A DNA stretch of 50,007 nucleotides from contig JAJYJK010000015.1 in NCBI GenBank assembly GCA_021789555.1, positions 1 through 50,007 of the forward strand, given 5' to 3'. Shown here piece after piece: positions 26,126 through 34,191 of this stretch. This DNA comes from Nitrospirota bacterium (GTDB taxonomy: Bacteria; Nitrospirota; Thermodesulfovibrionia; Thermodesulfovibrionales; JdFR-88). The notes beneath the pieces were generated by a model that worked only from the letters and a program-made list of their open reading frames with translations, was not told the DNA's origin and searched no databases. Position 1 is the stretch's first letter, and each line of letters opens with the position of its first letter. The position numbers were made by a program, and so were the translations under genes.

Positions 26126-27427
26126 TTATTGTTTTTGCGCCTTTCTCACCTTCAGCTTGAGCCCCTCCACTTGGAGGACCTCTATCTTTTCCCCTTGCCC
26201 TACAGGCTCTTCGGACCAGGCCGACCACAGCTCTCCATGCACCCGGACCATCCCCTGGGAATTCACGGGCGTGCTTGCGACCCCGGTTTCTCCTTTCATC
26301 CCCTCGACCCCCGTGACCGGCTTTCTCCTTCTGGCCTTGACCGCGAGCCTCACGGTGAAAAAGAAAAAAAGCGCGGTAATGAGCACCGCCGGCACGACCA
26401 CGGACATCGAAAGCGCCAGGAACGGCCCGCCCGTCTCAAAAAGCATCATGGAGCCTATTACCATCGAGATTATGCCGCCGACGGTAAGCGCCCCGTGGGA
26501 GGCCATCTTCACGTCGAGTATGAACATGATTATGGCAAGAACTATCAGGATGAACCCGGCGTAATTTACGGGCAGCGTCTGGAAGGAATAAAAGGCGACA
26601 ATGAGGGAAATTGCCCCGATGACCCCGGGCAGCACCGCCCCCGGGCTCAGGATTTCAAAGAAAATCCCGTAAAAGCCAAGCAGCATGAGTATGTAGGCGA
26701 CGTTCGGATCGCTCAGGATGGAGAGCGCCCGGAGCCTGAAACCCATCGGCCGCCGGATGATCCTCGCGCCGGCGGTCCTTATCACCCTCGGTCCGGAGGC
26801 CGTGACGGTTTTCCAGCCGTCCAGTTTTTTTACAAGGTCATCGAGATTCGGGGCGACCAGGTTCACCACGCCGTTTTCGAGCGCCTCGGACGCGGTGGAA
26901 GATATGCTTTCCCTTACGGCCCGTTCGGCCCACTGCGGGTTTCTACCCCTCAGGGCGGCGATGGACTTTATATAGGCCACGGCGTCGTTCGTCACCTTCT
27001 CCTGCATCGTCTTGCCTAATTTTCCGCCGATTTCGACAGGGTGCGCCGCGCCGATATTGGTCTCCGGGGCCATCGCGGCCACATGGGACGCGAGCGTTAT
27101 GAAGACCCCCGCGGAGGCCGCCCTCGCCCCGCTGGGGGCAACATAGGTCACAACGGGCACGTCGCTGCGGTTGATGGCCTTGATTATAGTGCGCATCGAG
27201 GTGTCTAGCCCGCCCGGCGTGTCCAGCTCCACTATGAGCGCCTGGGCGTCCCTGGCGTTGGCATAATCTATGTTCTGCCCGATATACTGCGACGCGACGG
27301 GATTTATGACTCCGTCATAGGTTATCACGATGATTTCCTTCGTTTTTTGGTCTGCCCGGGCCGAAGGAAGTACCGAAAAAGCGAGGCAGACCAGTATGAC
27401 AAAGGCCTTCTTCCCTTTCCACCTCAT
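26126..27427 (-). CDS. nfeD: NfeD-family membrane serine protease
   Basis: The 433-residue protein has a signal peptide (KAFVILVCLAFSVLPSARA) and a ClpP-like periplasmic protease domain with the Ser motif PSGARAASAG and the Lys motif EKVTNDAVAYIKSIA. Four or five membrane helices follow (about 245-365), then a C-terminal OB-fold NfeD domain (GETGVASTPVNSQGMVRVHGELW). This is the long, catalytic NfeD class, which cleaves the hydrophobic tail of its stomatin partner. It heads the nfeD-slipin-small membrane protein-kinase unit. Confidence 0.95.
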   Translation of the reverse strand: MRWKGKKAFVILVCLAFSVLPSARADQKTKEIIVITYDGVINPVASQYIGQNIDYANARDAQALIVELDTPGGLDTSMRTIIKAINRSDVPVVTYVAPSGARAASAGVFITLASHVAAMAPETNIGAAHPVEIGGKLGKTMQEKVTNDAVAYIKSIAALRGRNPQWAERAVRESISSTASEALENGVVNLVAPNLDDLVKKLDGWKTVTASGPRVIRTAGARIIRRPMGFRLRALSILSDPNVAYILMLLGFYGIFFEILSPGAVLPGVIGAISLIVAFYSFQTLPVNYAGFILIVLAIIMFILDVKMASHGALTVGGIISMVIGSMMLFETGGPFLALSMSVVVPAVLITALFFFFTVRLAVKARRRKPVTGVEGMKGETGVASTPVNSQGMVRVHGELWSAWSEEPVGQGEKIEVLQVEGLKLKVRKAQKQ

Positions 27428-27463
27428 ACAATATTCTATCCTATTTTCAATATCTTATTTTTT

Positions 27464-27503
27464 CTTTTTAGGGGGCGTTACGGCTCTTTAGGGGGCGTGA
27501 CGG
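27464..27503 (-). repeat. 20-bp tandem duplication at the zinc-ribbon 3' end
   Basis: Plus-strand units CTTTTTAGGGGGCGTTACGG (27464-27483) and CTCTTTAGGGGGCGTGACGG (27484-27503) differ at two positions. On the minus strand they encode the last residues and stop of the mini-gene. Confidence 0.75.
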
Positions 27504-27629
27504 GCCGGGTTTGCAGATGGGGCAGAAGGGCTCCCCCAGGTCCAGGGGGCAGATATGCTCTCAGCCCGGGCAGATGCACTTGTCCTCTTGCTCGCCGCAG
27601 AAAGGGCATATGCCCGGCCCCGCTTCCAT
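27468..27629 (-). CDS. Zinc-ribbon mini-protein interrupted by in-frame UGA (possible selenoprotein or nonsense mutant)
   Basis: From ATG 27629 the frame reads MEAGPGICPFCGEQEDK, then CICPG, UGA at codon 23 (27563-27561), then EHICPLDLGEPFCPICK, ending at TAA 27468. Four CxxC or CxC pairs surround the UGA, and the pattern C-P-G-x strongly suggests that a cysteine codon (TGC/TGT) or selenocysteine belongs there. Read through, it is a 53-residue double zinc ribbon. A TATAAT with extended-10 TG lies five bases upstream of ATG, so the gene has its own promoter. A hairpin follows the UGA at bSECIS-like spacing. The simple alternative is a TGC-to-TGA nonsense change in a small dispensable gene. No selenium genes are in the window. 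Confidence 0.5.
27531..27552 (-). other. Hairpin after the in-frame UGA (bSECIS-like candidate)
   Basis: On the minus strand CT-G-CCCCC pairs with GGGGGAG (seven pairs, one bulged G) around loop UGGACCU. The apical loop begins after 16 bases counted from the UGA, and its second base is G. Both fit the published bacterial SECIS model. Short C/G stems are common in GC-rich DNA, so this is suggestive only. Confidence 0.35.
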
Positions 27630-27634
27630 GAGCA

Positions 27635-27691
27635 ATTATACCATTTCCCGCCCGCCCCAACCGGGGTAAGATGCAAAAATGGTGATATAAT
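27635..27691. promoter_or_regulatory. Divergent extended -10 promoters for the zinc-ribbon gene and amrS
   Basis: Leftwards, TGGTATAAT has its hexamer at 27640-27635, five bases before the mini-gene ATG. Rightwards, TGATATAAT has its hexamer at 27686-27691, about 23 bases of leader before amrS ATG 27721. Both are extended -10 types without an obvious -35. Confidence 0.6.
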
Positions 27692-27720
27692 CATGTCAGG
27701 TTTTTCGTACTTTATCGGCC

Positions 27721-28737
27721 ATGGTTGACGCGATGTTTTATGAGGGGATCGATGGCGGCAAGGTCCGCTGCTTTCTCTGCGCGCACCGCTGCGTCATAGG
27801 GGACGGCAAGAGGGGCATCTGCGCGGTCAGGGAAAACAGGGGCGGCAAGCTCTACACGCTCGTTTACGGCAGGCTGGTCGCCATGAGCGTGGACCCGATA
27901 GAAAAAAAACCACTTTTCCATTTCCTGCCCGGCTCGCGATCGTTTTCCATAGCGACCGTCGGGTGCAATTTCAGGTGCGAGCACTGCCAGAATTACGAGA
28001 TATCCCAGTTTCCCCGGGAGAGGCCGGACGTGGAAATCCCCGGCAGGCAGATGACGCCCGGGGCCGTCGTTTCCGCCGCGGCCGAGCAGGGCTGCCGGAG
28101 TATTTCCTATACCTATACGGAGCCGACCATTTTCCTGGAGTTCGTCCTTGACTGCGCCCGGCTCGCCCGCGGACGCGGCATCAAAAACGTCTTTGTCAGC
28201 AACGGCTTCATGACCCCGGAGAGCGCCGGCGCCGCCGCTGCCTGCCTGGACGCAAACAATATAGACCTTAAAGGCGACGAGCGTTTTTACAGGGACATCT
28301 GCCACGCCAGGGCGGCCCCTGTCAGGGAAACGATAAGACTCATGAAGGCAAAAGGGGTGTGGGTGGAGGTCACCACGCTCGTAATCCCCGGCCTGAACGA
28401 CTCCGATGAAATCCTCGGCGATATCGCGGGTTTCATAAAATCGGTGGACCCTTCCATCCCGTGGCATGTCTCCGGGTTCTATCCCGCCTACAGGCTCCTG
28501 GACAGGCCGCCGACACCCGTCGCCACCTTGAAAAAGGCCATGGAAACAGGGTTAAGGGCCGGGCTCAAACATGTCTACGTTGGCAATGTCCCCGGTGAGG
28601 CCGGAGAGGACACCTATTGCCCGTCCTGCGGGGCAAAGGTCATTTCGAGGGCCGGCTATTCGATACGCGGCATGAGGCTCAAAGGAAAGGGCGCATGTCC
28701 CGAGTGCTCACATATCATTGACGGCGTTTGGGAATGA
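27721..28737 (+). CDS. amrS: AmmeMemoRadiSam-system radical SAM enzyme AmrS
   Basis: The 338-residue enzyme has a CFLCAHRCVIGDGKRGICAVR N-terminal signature, then the radical-SAM cluster motif at C82, C86 and C89 (GCNFRCEHCQN). It has the SYTYTEPTIFLEF motif and a C-terminal Cys-rich part (YCPSCGAKVI, ACPECSH). AmrS usually occurs with a Memo-like and an AMMECR1-like gene; neither is in the window. The reaction is not established. The start could be ATG 27721 or 27733. A 3'-terminal zinc ribbon distinguishes it from pyruvate-formate-lyase activases. Confidence 0.92.
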   Translation: MVDAMFYEGIDGGKVRCFLCAHRCVIGDGKRGICAVRENRGGKLYTLVYGRLVAMSVDPIEKKPLFHFLPGSRSFSIATVGCNFRCEHCQNYEISQFPRERPDVEIPGRQMTPGAVVSAAAEQGCRSISYTYTEPTIFLEFVLDCARLARGRGIKNVFVSNGFMTPESAGAAAACLDANNIDLKGDERFYRDICHARAAPVRETIRLMKAKGVWVEVTTLVIPGLNDSDEILGDIAGFIKSVDPSIPWHVSGFYPAYRLLDRPPTPVATLKKAMETGLRAGLKHVYVGNVPGEAGEDTYCPSCGAKVISRAGYSIRGMRLKGKGACPECSHIIDGVWE

Positions 28738-28792
28738 GGAGGCAGGAGACGGGTTTTCGTGGCATATGCTGCAACCTGGGGATTTGCAGTTA

Positions 28793-28836
28793 AGTGACCG
28801 TGATCACAGGCGATAATTTTCACATTAAGGTATAAT
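28793..28836 (+). promoter_or_regulatory. CRP-type site and TATAAT of the HTH-regulator promoter
   Basis: AGTGA-N6-TCACA at 28793-28808 matches the CRP consensus at nine of ten positions. TATAAT is at 28831-28836. The expected start near 28842 places the site centre (28800.5) at about -41.5, the classic class II activator position. The -35 region itself is poor. Confidence 0.65.
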
Positions 28837-28864
28837 AATGCGATTGGATTTTAAGGGGAGAGAA

Positions 28865-29236
28865 ATGTTCAAAAGCGAAAAGGCGATCGGCGAGCTTATC
28901 AGACAGATGAGGAAGTCCTCGGGGATGTCCCAGATGCAGCTTGCGGACAAGATCGGGGTATCCTACCAGCAGGTGCAGAAATATGAAAAAGGGATAAACA
29001 AGCTCAGCCTCTCGAGGCTGAAGCAGATATCCGGGGCCCTCGGGGTGCCTGTAAGCATGTTCCTGGATGAGGAAGAGCTCAGGGCCGGGGAATCAAAGGC
29101 GCTCCACGCCGGACTTTTAAATGAAGAGGCCAAGTTGCTGATGCTCTTCCGAAGGCTCCACAGCAAAAAGCTCAAACACGGGTTCATTGAGATGCTCGAA
29201 GATGTCGTAAGGATCTCCAACGGGAAAAAGGCCTGA
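28865..29236 (+). CDS. Xre-family HTH regulator
   Basis: The 123-residue DNA-binding protein has a Cro/C1-type helix-turn-helix at residues 7-62 (IGELIRQMRKSSGMSQMQLADKIG, VSYQQVQKYEKGINKLSLSRL). A short C-terminal part (EEAKLLMLFRRLHSKKLKHGFIEMLEDV) resembles the tail of many alphaproteobacterial and environmental Xre regulators. I start at ATG 28865, after AAGGGGAG; an in-frame ATG at 28838 lies inside the promoter. A CRP-like site governs its promoter. Its targets are unknown. It converges with rimI three bases downstream. Confidence 0.85.
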   Translation: MFKSEKAIGELIRQMRKSSGMSQMQLADKIGVSYQQVQKYEKGINKLSLSRLKQISGALGVPVSMFLDEEELRAGESKALHAGLLNEEAKLLMLFRRLHSKKLKHGFIEMLEDVVRISNGKKA

Positions 29237-29239
29237 GGG

Positions 29240-29689
29240 CTAAAGGTCGAGGGTCATCAGGACAGCGTCTTCAAAAGGGTCTGCGTAGTAGAATTTCCTC
29301 CTGCCCACTTCGCGGAAACCAAGCCGTTCATAGAGGCGCCTGGCGCCAAGGTTTGAGGCGCGCACTTCAAGGTAGATCACCGTGCACTGTCTCTGCCTGA
29401 GCATATCCATGACCAGGTCCAGAAGATAGGTGCCTATTTTCTTCCTGGTGTGGCCGGGATGGACGGTCACGTTCAGTATGTGCCCCTCGCCCAGCCGGTA
29501 ACTGGCTATTATGTAACCCGCCACCGCCCCGCCGAGCATGGCGACAAGGGCGATTGAATAGGGGTTATATATCTCGTTTTTGAAAGAGAGGACGGACCAT
29601 GGGGTGCTGTAGGACTTCCTTTCGATGGCGAGCACCTCGTCCAAGTGGCGGCTGCCCATCTGCTCTATGACTAGCTCTTCAACTGCCAT
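29240..29689 (-). CDS. rimI: Ribosomal-protein alanine N-acetyltransferase RimI
   Basis: The 149-residue GNAT protein has the acetyl-CoA P-loop region VTVHPGHTRKKIGTYLL (a variant of R/Q-x-x-G-x-G/A) and the RimI-typical text ERKSYSTPWS and YLEVRASNLGARRLYERLGF. RimI acetylates S18 in E. coli. It overlaps tsaB by 19 bases, the common TsaB-RimI pairing with tRNA t6A genes. Confidence 0.92.
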   Translation of the reverse strand: MAVEELVIEQMGSRHLDEVLAIERKSYSTPWSVLSFKNEIYNPYSIALVAMLGGAVAGYIIASYRLGEGHILNVTVHPGHTRKKIGTYLLDLVMDMLRQRQCTVIYLEVRASNLGARRLYERLGFREVGRRKFYYADPFEDAVLMTLDL

Positions 29690-30417
29690 TTCAGTTCCGC
29701 CTCGGATTTCCTGATATAGAAAGGCACAAGGGCGGAAGGGTCGGCGAACCGGTTTTCCATGGCCATCCTGGCCCCGAGACCGGCGACGGAGGCCGCGCTG
29801 GGCGACATGACCTCCGGCGGCGCAAAGACGGCCTTTTCCCCCAGTCCGGCGGAAAATTGCTCCCGGTAAATACGGGCCCCTTCCCCCATTAAAATGATTT
29901 TATCACGCCGCTGCGGGGTTTCCTTACAGGTCCCTGCCCCGCAGAGGTCCGCCGCGATCCGGACCCATCTGTCGGGCGGCAGGACGGATTCGGGGACCAG
30001 CCGGCAAAATCCATCATCCCTCCACATGAAAACTCCTCCGTAAAGCTCGCCTTTTCTGGCGTCCAGAAGCGGGCAGACAGGCGCGAGGCTGAAAGGAAGA
30101 CGCCATGCCAAGGCTTCCAGCGTCGGCACGGCTACCACCTTCTTTTCGGGAAAGGCGTAGGCAATTCCCTTGACAATGCCGAGCCCCACGCGAAGGCCCG
30201 TGAAAGAGCCGGGGCCCGAGGAGACGGCCAGCAGCCCTATCTCTCCGATTTCAATCCCCGTCTGCTCCAGGAGGTATTGAAGCCCCGGCAGGAGCCGCTC
30301 CGAGTGGGTGTTTTTGTTCCTCACGTTCAACCCGAGCTCGGCGAGTATTGACCCCTCCCCGTCGGCAATCGCCACCCCGCCCTGCATCGTGGCGGTCTCC
30401 ACGCCCAGTGTTATCAT
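29671..30417 (-). CDS. tsaB: tRNA t6A biosynthesis protein TsaB
   Basis: The 248-residue ASKHA-fold protein reads MITLGVETATMQGGVAI at the start, then LLAVSSGPGSFTGLRVGLGIVKGIAYA, the TsaB signature. It forms a complex with TsaD and TsaE to make N6-threonylcarbamoyladenosine in tRNA; neither partner is here. I take ATG 30417, which overlaps the upstream MFS stop by four bases. An earlier ATG in the frame adds an unconserved tail. Operon order is MFS-tsaB-rimI. Confidence 0.94.
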   Translation of the reverse strand: MITLGVETATMQGGVAIADGEGSILAELGLNVRNKNTHSERLLPGLQYLLEQTGIEIGEIGLLAVSSGPGSFTGLRVGLGIVKGIAYAFPEKKVVAVPTLEALAWRLPFSLAPVCPLLDARKGELYGGVFMWRDDGFCRLVPESVLPPDRWVRIAADLCGAGTCKETPQRRDKIILMGEGARIYREQFSAGLGEKAVFAPPEVMSPSAASVAGLGARMAMENRFADPSALVPFYIRKSEAELKWQLKS

Positions 30418-31646
30418 GTCTGCCTCCCTTCCAGTCTTCTTCCGATGAGAAGTCCCAGCCCTATGCACAGGGCCGATGCCACAGCAAGCGTCCGGGGCGT
30501 GCCAAAGAGCTGCGCCGCCCAGCCCATCAGCAGGTTCCCCATGGGTGCGAGACCCAGAAAAACAAGCGTGTAGACGCTCATCACACGGCCCCTCAGGACG
30601 TCTGAAGTCTTCAGTTGTATCGAGCTATTGGCAAGGGCCAGAAAACTTATAAGCCCCCAGCCGGCCATGACCAGGCATGAGGCCGAGAGATAAAAATTCT
30701 TCGAAAGGGAGAAAAAAAGCAGCGCCACCGGAAACACGATTGAGCTTGACCGCATGAGAGACGATGTCCTTGTACCCGGCACACTGCGCATGGCAAGCCC
30801 GAGGGCCCCTACGAGCGCCCCCGCGCCCGCCGAGCCCATGAGAAAACCAAACCCCCCCGGCCCGGAATCAAGCACTTTCACGGCAAAGACCGGCAAGAGG
30901 GTAATGAAGGGGATGGCAAAGAGGCTGAACAGCCCCACCATCGAGAGCGTCGCCCGTATGGCCGGCTCCTTGCCCACGAACCTCATGCCTTCCGATATCT
31001 CCTTTGCCAGGCTCTTTTTCGGGGCCTGCGCGGCCTCCTCTTGTCTGGCATTGATCTTATAAAGGGCCAGGACGACCGCCAGGAAACTCAGGGCGTTAAG
31101 GTAGAAGCAGGCCGGAAGCCCCACCCAGGCAATGGTAAGGCCGGCAATCACCGGCCCCGATACGCGCGCCCCGTTAAACGCCACGGAATTCAGGGCCACC
31201 GCGCTCTGAAGGGTGTCCCTTTCGACCAGTTCCGCGTAGAAGGATTGTCTTGCGGGCACGTCGAAGGCGTTTATCAGGCCGAAGAGAAAGACCAGCAAGA
31301 TGACCTCCCATACCCTGATTATCCCAAGCTGTGTGAGGACCCCTATCGCCAGGGCCGGCAAGATGGAGAGGGCCTGTGTGAGCATGAGGAGGTTTCTCTT
31401 CCTGAACCTGTCGGCGACGGCGCCCCCAAGCAGTGAAAAAAGCATTATGGGCAGGGCCGCCGTGGCCGAGACGATGCCCAGGTAGAGGGGAGATTTTGTG
31501 AGCGAATAGACGAGCCATCCCTGTGCGGTAGCGTGCATCCAGGTGCCGGAAAAGGATATCACCTGCCCTATCCAGAGCAGCCTGAAATCCCTGTTGTGGA
31601 GGGCCGGGAAATACCTTGCGCCCTCTGTTTGAGCCATGAAAGCCAT
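30414..31646 (-). CDS. MFS exporter (EntS/MFS_3-like)
   Basis: The roughly 410-residue inner-membrane transporter has 12 predicted helices and the family pattern RDFRLLWIGQVISFSGTWM, MFSLLGGAVADRFRKRNLLM (loop 2-3 motif) and INAFDVPARQSF. This resembles the enterobactin-exporter/TIGR00900 branch. The substrate cannot be told. The start is ATG 31646 (or 31637), seven bases after a TAAAAT -10 and without a Shine-Dalgarno. It is transcribed divergently from hypF and coupled to tsaB by ATGA. Confidence 0.88.
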   Translation of the reverse strand: MAFMAQTEGARYFPALHNRDFRLLWIGQVISFSGTWMHATAQGWLVYSLTKSPLYLGIVSATAALPIMLFSLLGGAVADRFRKRNLLMLTQALSILPALAIGVLTQLGIIRVWEVILLVFLFGLINAFDVPARQSFYAELVERDTLQSAVALNSVAFNGARVSGPVIAGLTIAWVGLPACFYLNALSFLAVVLALYKINARQEEAAQAPKKSLAKEISEGMRFVGKEPAIRATLSMVGLFSLFAIPFITLLPVFAVKVLDSGPGGFGFLMGSAGAGALVGALGLAMRSVPGTRTSSLMRSSSIVFPVALLFFSLSKNFYLSASCLVMAGWGLISFLALANSSIQLKTSDVLRGRVMSVYTLVFLGLAPMGNLLMGWAAQLFGTPRTLAVASALCIGLGLLIGRRLEGRQT

Positions 31647-31653
31647 AAAATCA

Positions 31654-31724
31654 ATTTTACCTGAAAGCCTGCCCATCCGTCCGCTTTTTTCCGGATATCC
31701 GTAACAGGCGATTTGAAGTAAAAT
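31654..31724. promoter_or_regulatory. Divergent leaderless-type promoters for the MFS gene and hypF
   Basis: Leftwards, TAAAAT (31659-31654) is seven bases from ATG 31646. Rightwards, TAAAAT (31719-31724) is seven bases from ATG 31732. Neither start has a Shine-Dalgarno. No convincing -35 was found for either. Confidence 0.5.
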
Positions 31725-31731
31725 AACCGGT

Positions 31732-34188
31732 ATGGGTTTGGGGAGGATGATGGTGCAGGTCAGCGGCACCGTGCAGGGGGTGGGTTTCAGGCCCTACGTG
31801 TTCAGGCTGGCAAGCAGCATGGGCCTCACGGGATGGGTAAAAAACACCACTGCGGGCGTCGTCATCGAGGTGGAAGGGGAAGAGTTTTTGGCCGCAGGCT
31901 TCATTGAGCGGCTCGAGGCCGGGGCCCCGCCTGCTTCGAGGATTACCGGCATAACGCGCACCCAACTGCCCCCCGCCGGCTACGGCGATTTCAGGATAGT
32001 CGACAGCGCGGACGACGGGCGGTTCTGCCCCGTGAGCCCGGACCTCAACGTCTGCCCGGAATGTCTCAGGGAAATGGCGGACCCTTCCGACAGGAGATAC
32101 CTCTATCCGTTCATAAACTGCACGAACTGCGGCCCCCGCTACAGCCTCCTGAGGGAAATCCCCTACGACAGGAAAAATACCTCCATGTCGGTCTTCCCCA
32201 TGTGCCCGGAATGCGAAAGGCAGTACCGCGACCCCCTGGACAGGAGGTTCCATGCCGAGCCGGTCGCATGCCCTCAATGCGGCCCCGGCCTGAGTTTTTA
32301 CTCCGATGGCGGGGCTCCCGCGGGAGAAGACCCGTTAAAGTCCGCCCTTCGGGTCCTGAGGGAAGGGGGAATTGTGGCCATAAAGGGGCTTGGCGGGTTT
32401 CATCTCGTATGCGATGCCCTGAACCGTAAAGCGGTAATATTACTTCGAAACAGGAAGAGGAAAAATCAAAAACCCTTTGCCCTCATGGCGGGCGGCATCG
32501 ATTCCATCAGGAAATTCTGCATCGTCTCCCCCGCAGAGGAAAAACTCCTCCTGGGCCCGGAAAGGCCCATAGTCCTGCTGCAAAAAAAACTGCTGCAAAA
32601 AAAAGGCCCCGCTCAAGGCGGTCAACCCGCCCCGGAGGCGATTATGGTTTCGGAGACCATCATCCCGGAGGAGGCCGCCCCCGGAAGCAGCCGGCTGGGG
32701 TTCATGCTCCCCTATACCCCCCTGCACTGGCTCCTGTTTCACTATCCCCAGGGCCCGGACTTTGAAAATCCCCGCTTCGCCCGCCTTGAAAGTCCCCAGT
32801 TCGAATGCCCCAAGTTTGAATACCTTGTGATGACAAGCGGAAATATATCCGAGGAGCCGATTGTCACGGAAAACGCGGAGGCCAAAAGAGCGCTTTCCGC
32901 CTATGCCGACGCCTTTATCTTCCATGACAGGGACATCCATACGAGGGTTGACGATTCCGTTATCAGGGCGGACAGAGACGGGAGCGGGAAAAAGGTGTTC
33001 GTAAGGAGGGCAAGGGGGTATGTGCCGCGTGTCATACGGCTCCCTGGAGAGGCAGACGGCCCCGAGGTGCTTGGCGCGGGCGCGGACCTTAAAAACACCT
33101 TCACGCTGACGAAGGGGGACTGCGCCATTACAAGCCAGCACATAGGGGACATGGAAAACCCAAAAACCCTCTCTTTCTACGAGGAAACGCTGGAAAAGTT
33201 AAAATCCCTCTACCGGGTAAATCCCGAGTGCATCGCCTACGACCTGCACCCCGGCTATTTTTCCACCATGTGGGCCCTGCGGCAGGAGGGAATAATCAAG
33301 ATACCCATCCAGCACCATTACGCCCACATCGCCTCCGTAATGGCCGAAAATTTCCACTTTTTTACGAGCGGGCGCAAATGTATAGGAGTTGCCTTCGACG
33401 GGACCGGCCTTGGCACGGACGGCACACTGTGGGGCGGCGAATTTCTCATTGCCGGCGTTGATGGATTTGAACGGGCGGGGCACATAAGGCCCTTTCCCCT
33501 GCCGGGGGGCGAACAGGCGGTAAGGCAGCCCTGGAGGGTGGCGATCAGCCTCCTGAGGGAAGCCTTCGGGGGCGATGCGGCAAAGACCGCCGGGCTTATA
33601 GCCGGGAAAACCGGTTTTTTGAAGACGGGCCTGTCTCAGGACGGCCAGATAGACAATTTGACAGACAAGGTGATCGACATCTGCGGAATGCCGGATTTCT
33701 CACCGCCGTCGTCCGGGGCGGGCAGGCTCTTTGACGCGGTTTCGGCCCTGCTGGGGCTCGCCGATATCAATACGTTCGAGGCCGAGGCCGCGATGCGCCT
33801 GGAGGCCGTGGCTGCAGGCGCTGTGGAAGAACCATATCCGTTTGATGTAGTATTTGAAAGGCCTGCGGTGGTGGATTTCAGGGTGACATTTTCCGAGATC
33901 GCGGGGGACATTGCAAAGGGCAGACCGGCCGGGCCCATATCCGCCAGGTTTCATAACTCCGTGGCCGGGGCGATCGCCAAAGTTGCCCTGTGGCTTTCGG
34001 AGGAAACGGGGATCAGGGACATCGCGCTCGGCGGGGGGGTCTTCCAGAACGCATATCTTTTTGAAAAGACAATCGGGCTGCTGGCCGCGAGGCCGGAGGT
34101 CCGGGTCCATGTAAACCGCGCCGTGCCCGCAAACGATGGCGGGATAAGCCTTGGGCAGGCCTATATCGCAAGGGAAAGGTTTCGCTGA
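31732..34188 (+). CDS. hypF: Hydrogenase maturation carbamoyltransferase HypF
   Basis: The 818-residue enzyme makes the thiocarbamate on HypE that becomes the cyanide ligands of [NiFe] hydrogenase. The order is an acylphosphatase domain (VQVSGTVQGVGFRPYVFRLA, 1-90), two zinc-finger units (CPECLREMAD, CTNCGPRYS, CPECERQYRDP, CPQCGP), a YrdC-like domain (GLGGFHLVCDA, KRKNQKPFALM), and a Kae1-like domain (HHYAHIASVMAE, GVAFDGTGLGTDG, GGGVFQNAYL). Before YLVMTSGNISEEPI there is an extra stretch with repeated Pro-Phe-Glu text, and an exact in-frame 15-bp duplication encodes LLQKK twice (32575-32604). It is first in hypF-hypD-hypE. Confidence 0.96.
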   Translation: MGLGRMMVQVSGTVQGVGFRPYVFRLASSMGLTGWVKNTTAGVVIEVEGEEFLAAGFIERLEAGAPPASRITGITRTQLPPAGYGDFRIVDSADDGRFCPVSPDLNVCPECLREMADPSDRRYLYPFINCTNCGPRYSLLREIPYDRKNTSMSVFPMCPECERQYRDPLDRRFHAEPVACPQCGPGLSFYSDGGAPAGEDPLKSALRVLREGGIVAIKGLGGFHLVCDALNRKAVILLRNRKRKNQKPFALMAGGIDSIRKFCIVSPAEEKLLLGPERPIVLLQKKLLQKKGPAQGGQPAPEAIMVSETIIPEEAAPGSSRLGFMLPYTPLHWLLFHYPQGPDFENPRFARLESPQFECPKFEYLVMTSGNISEEPIVTENAEAKRALSAYADAFIFHDRDIHTRVDDSVIRADRDGSGKKVFVRRARGYVPRVIRLPGEADGPEVLGAGADLKNTFTLTKGDCAITSQHIGDMENPKTLSFYEETLEKLKSLYRVNPECIAYDLHPGYFSTMWALRQEGIIKIPIQHHYAHIASVMAENFHFFTSGRKCIGVAFDGTGLGTDGTLWGGEFLIAGVDGFERAGHIRPFPLPGGEQAVRQPWRVAISLLREAFGGDAAKTAGLIAGKTGFLKTGLSQDGQIDNLTDKVIDICGMPDFSPPSSGAGRLFDAVSALLGLADINTFEAEAAMRLEAVAAGAVEEPYPFDVVFERPAVVDFRVTFSEIAGDIAKGRPAGPISARFHNSVAGAIAKVALWLSEETGIRDIALGGGVFQNAYLFEKTIGLLAARPEVRVHVNRAVPANDGGISLGQAYIARERFR

Positions 34189-34191
34189 GAA

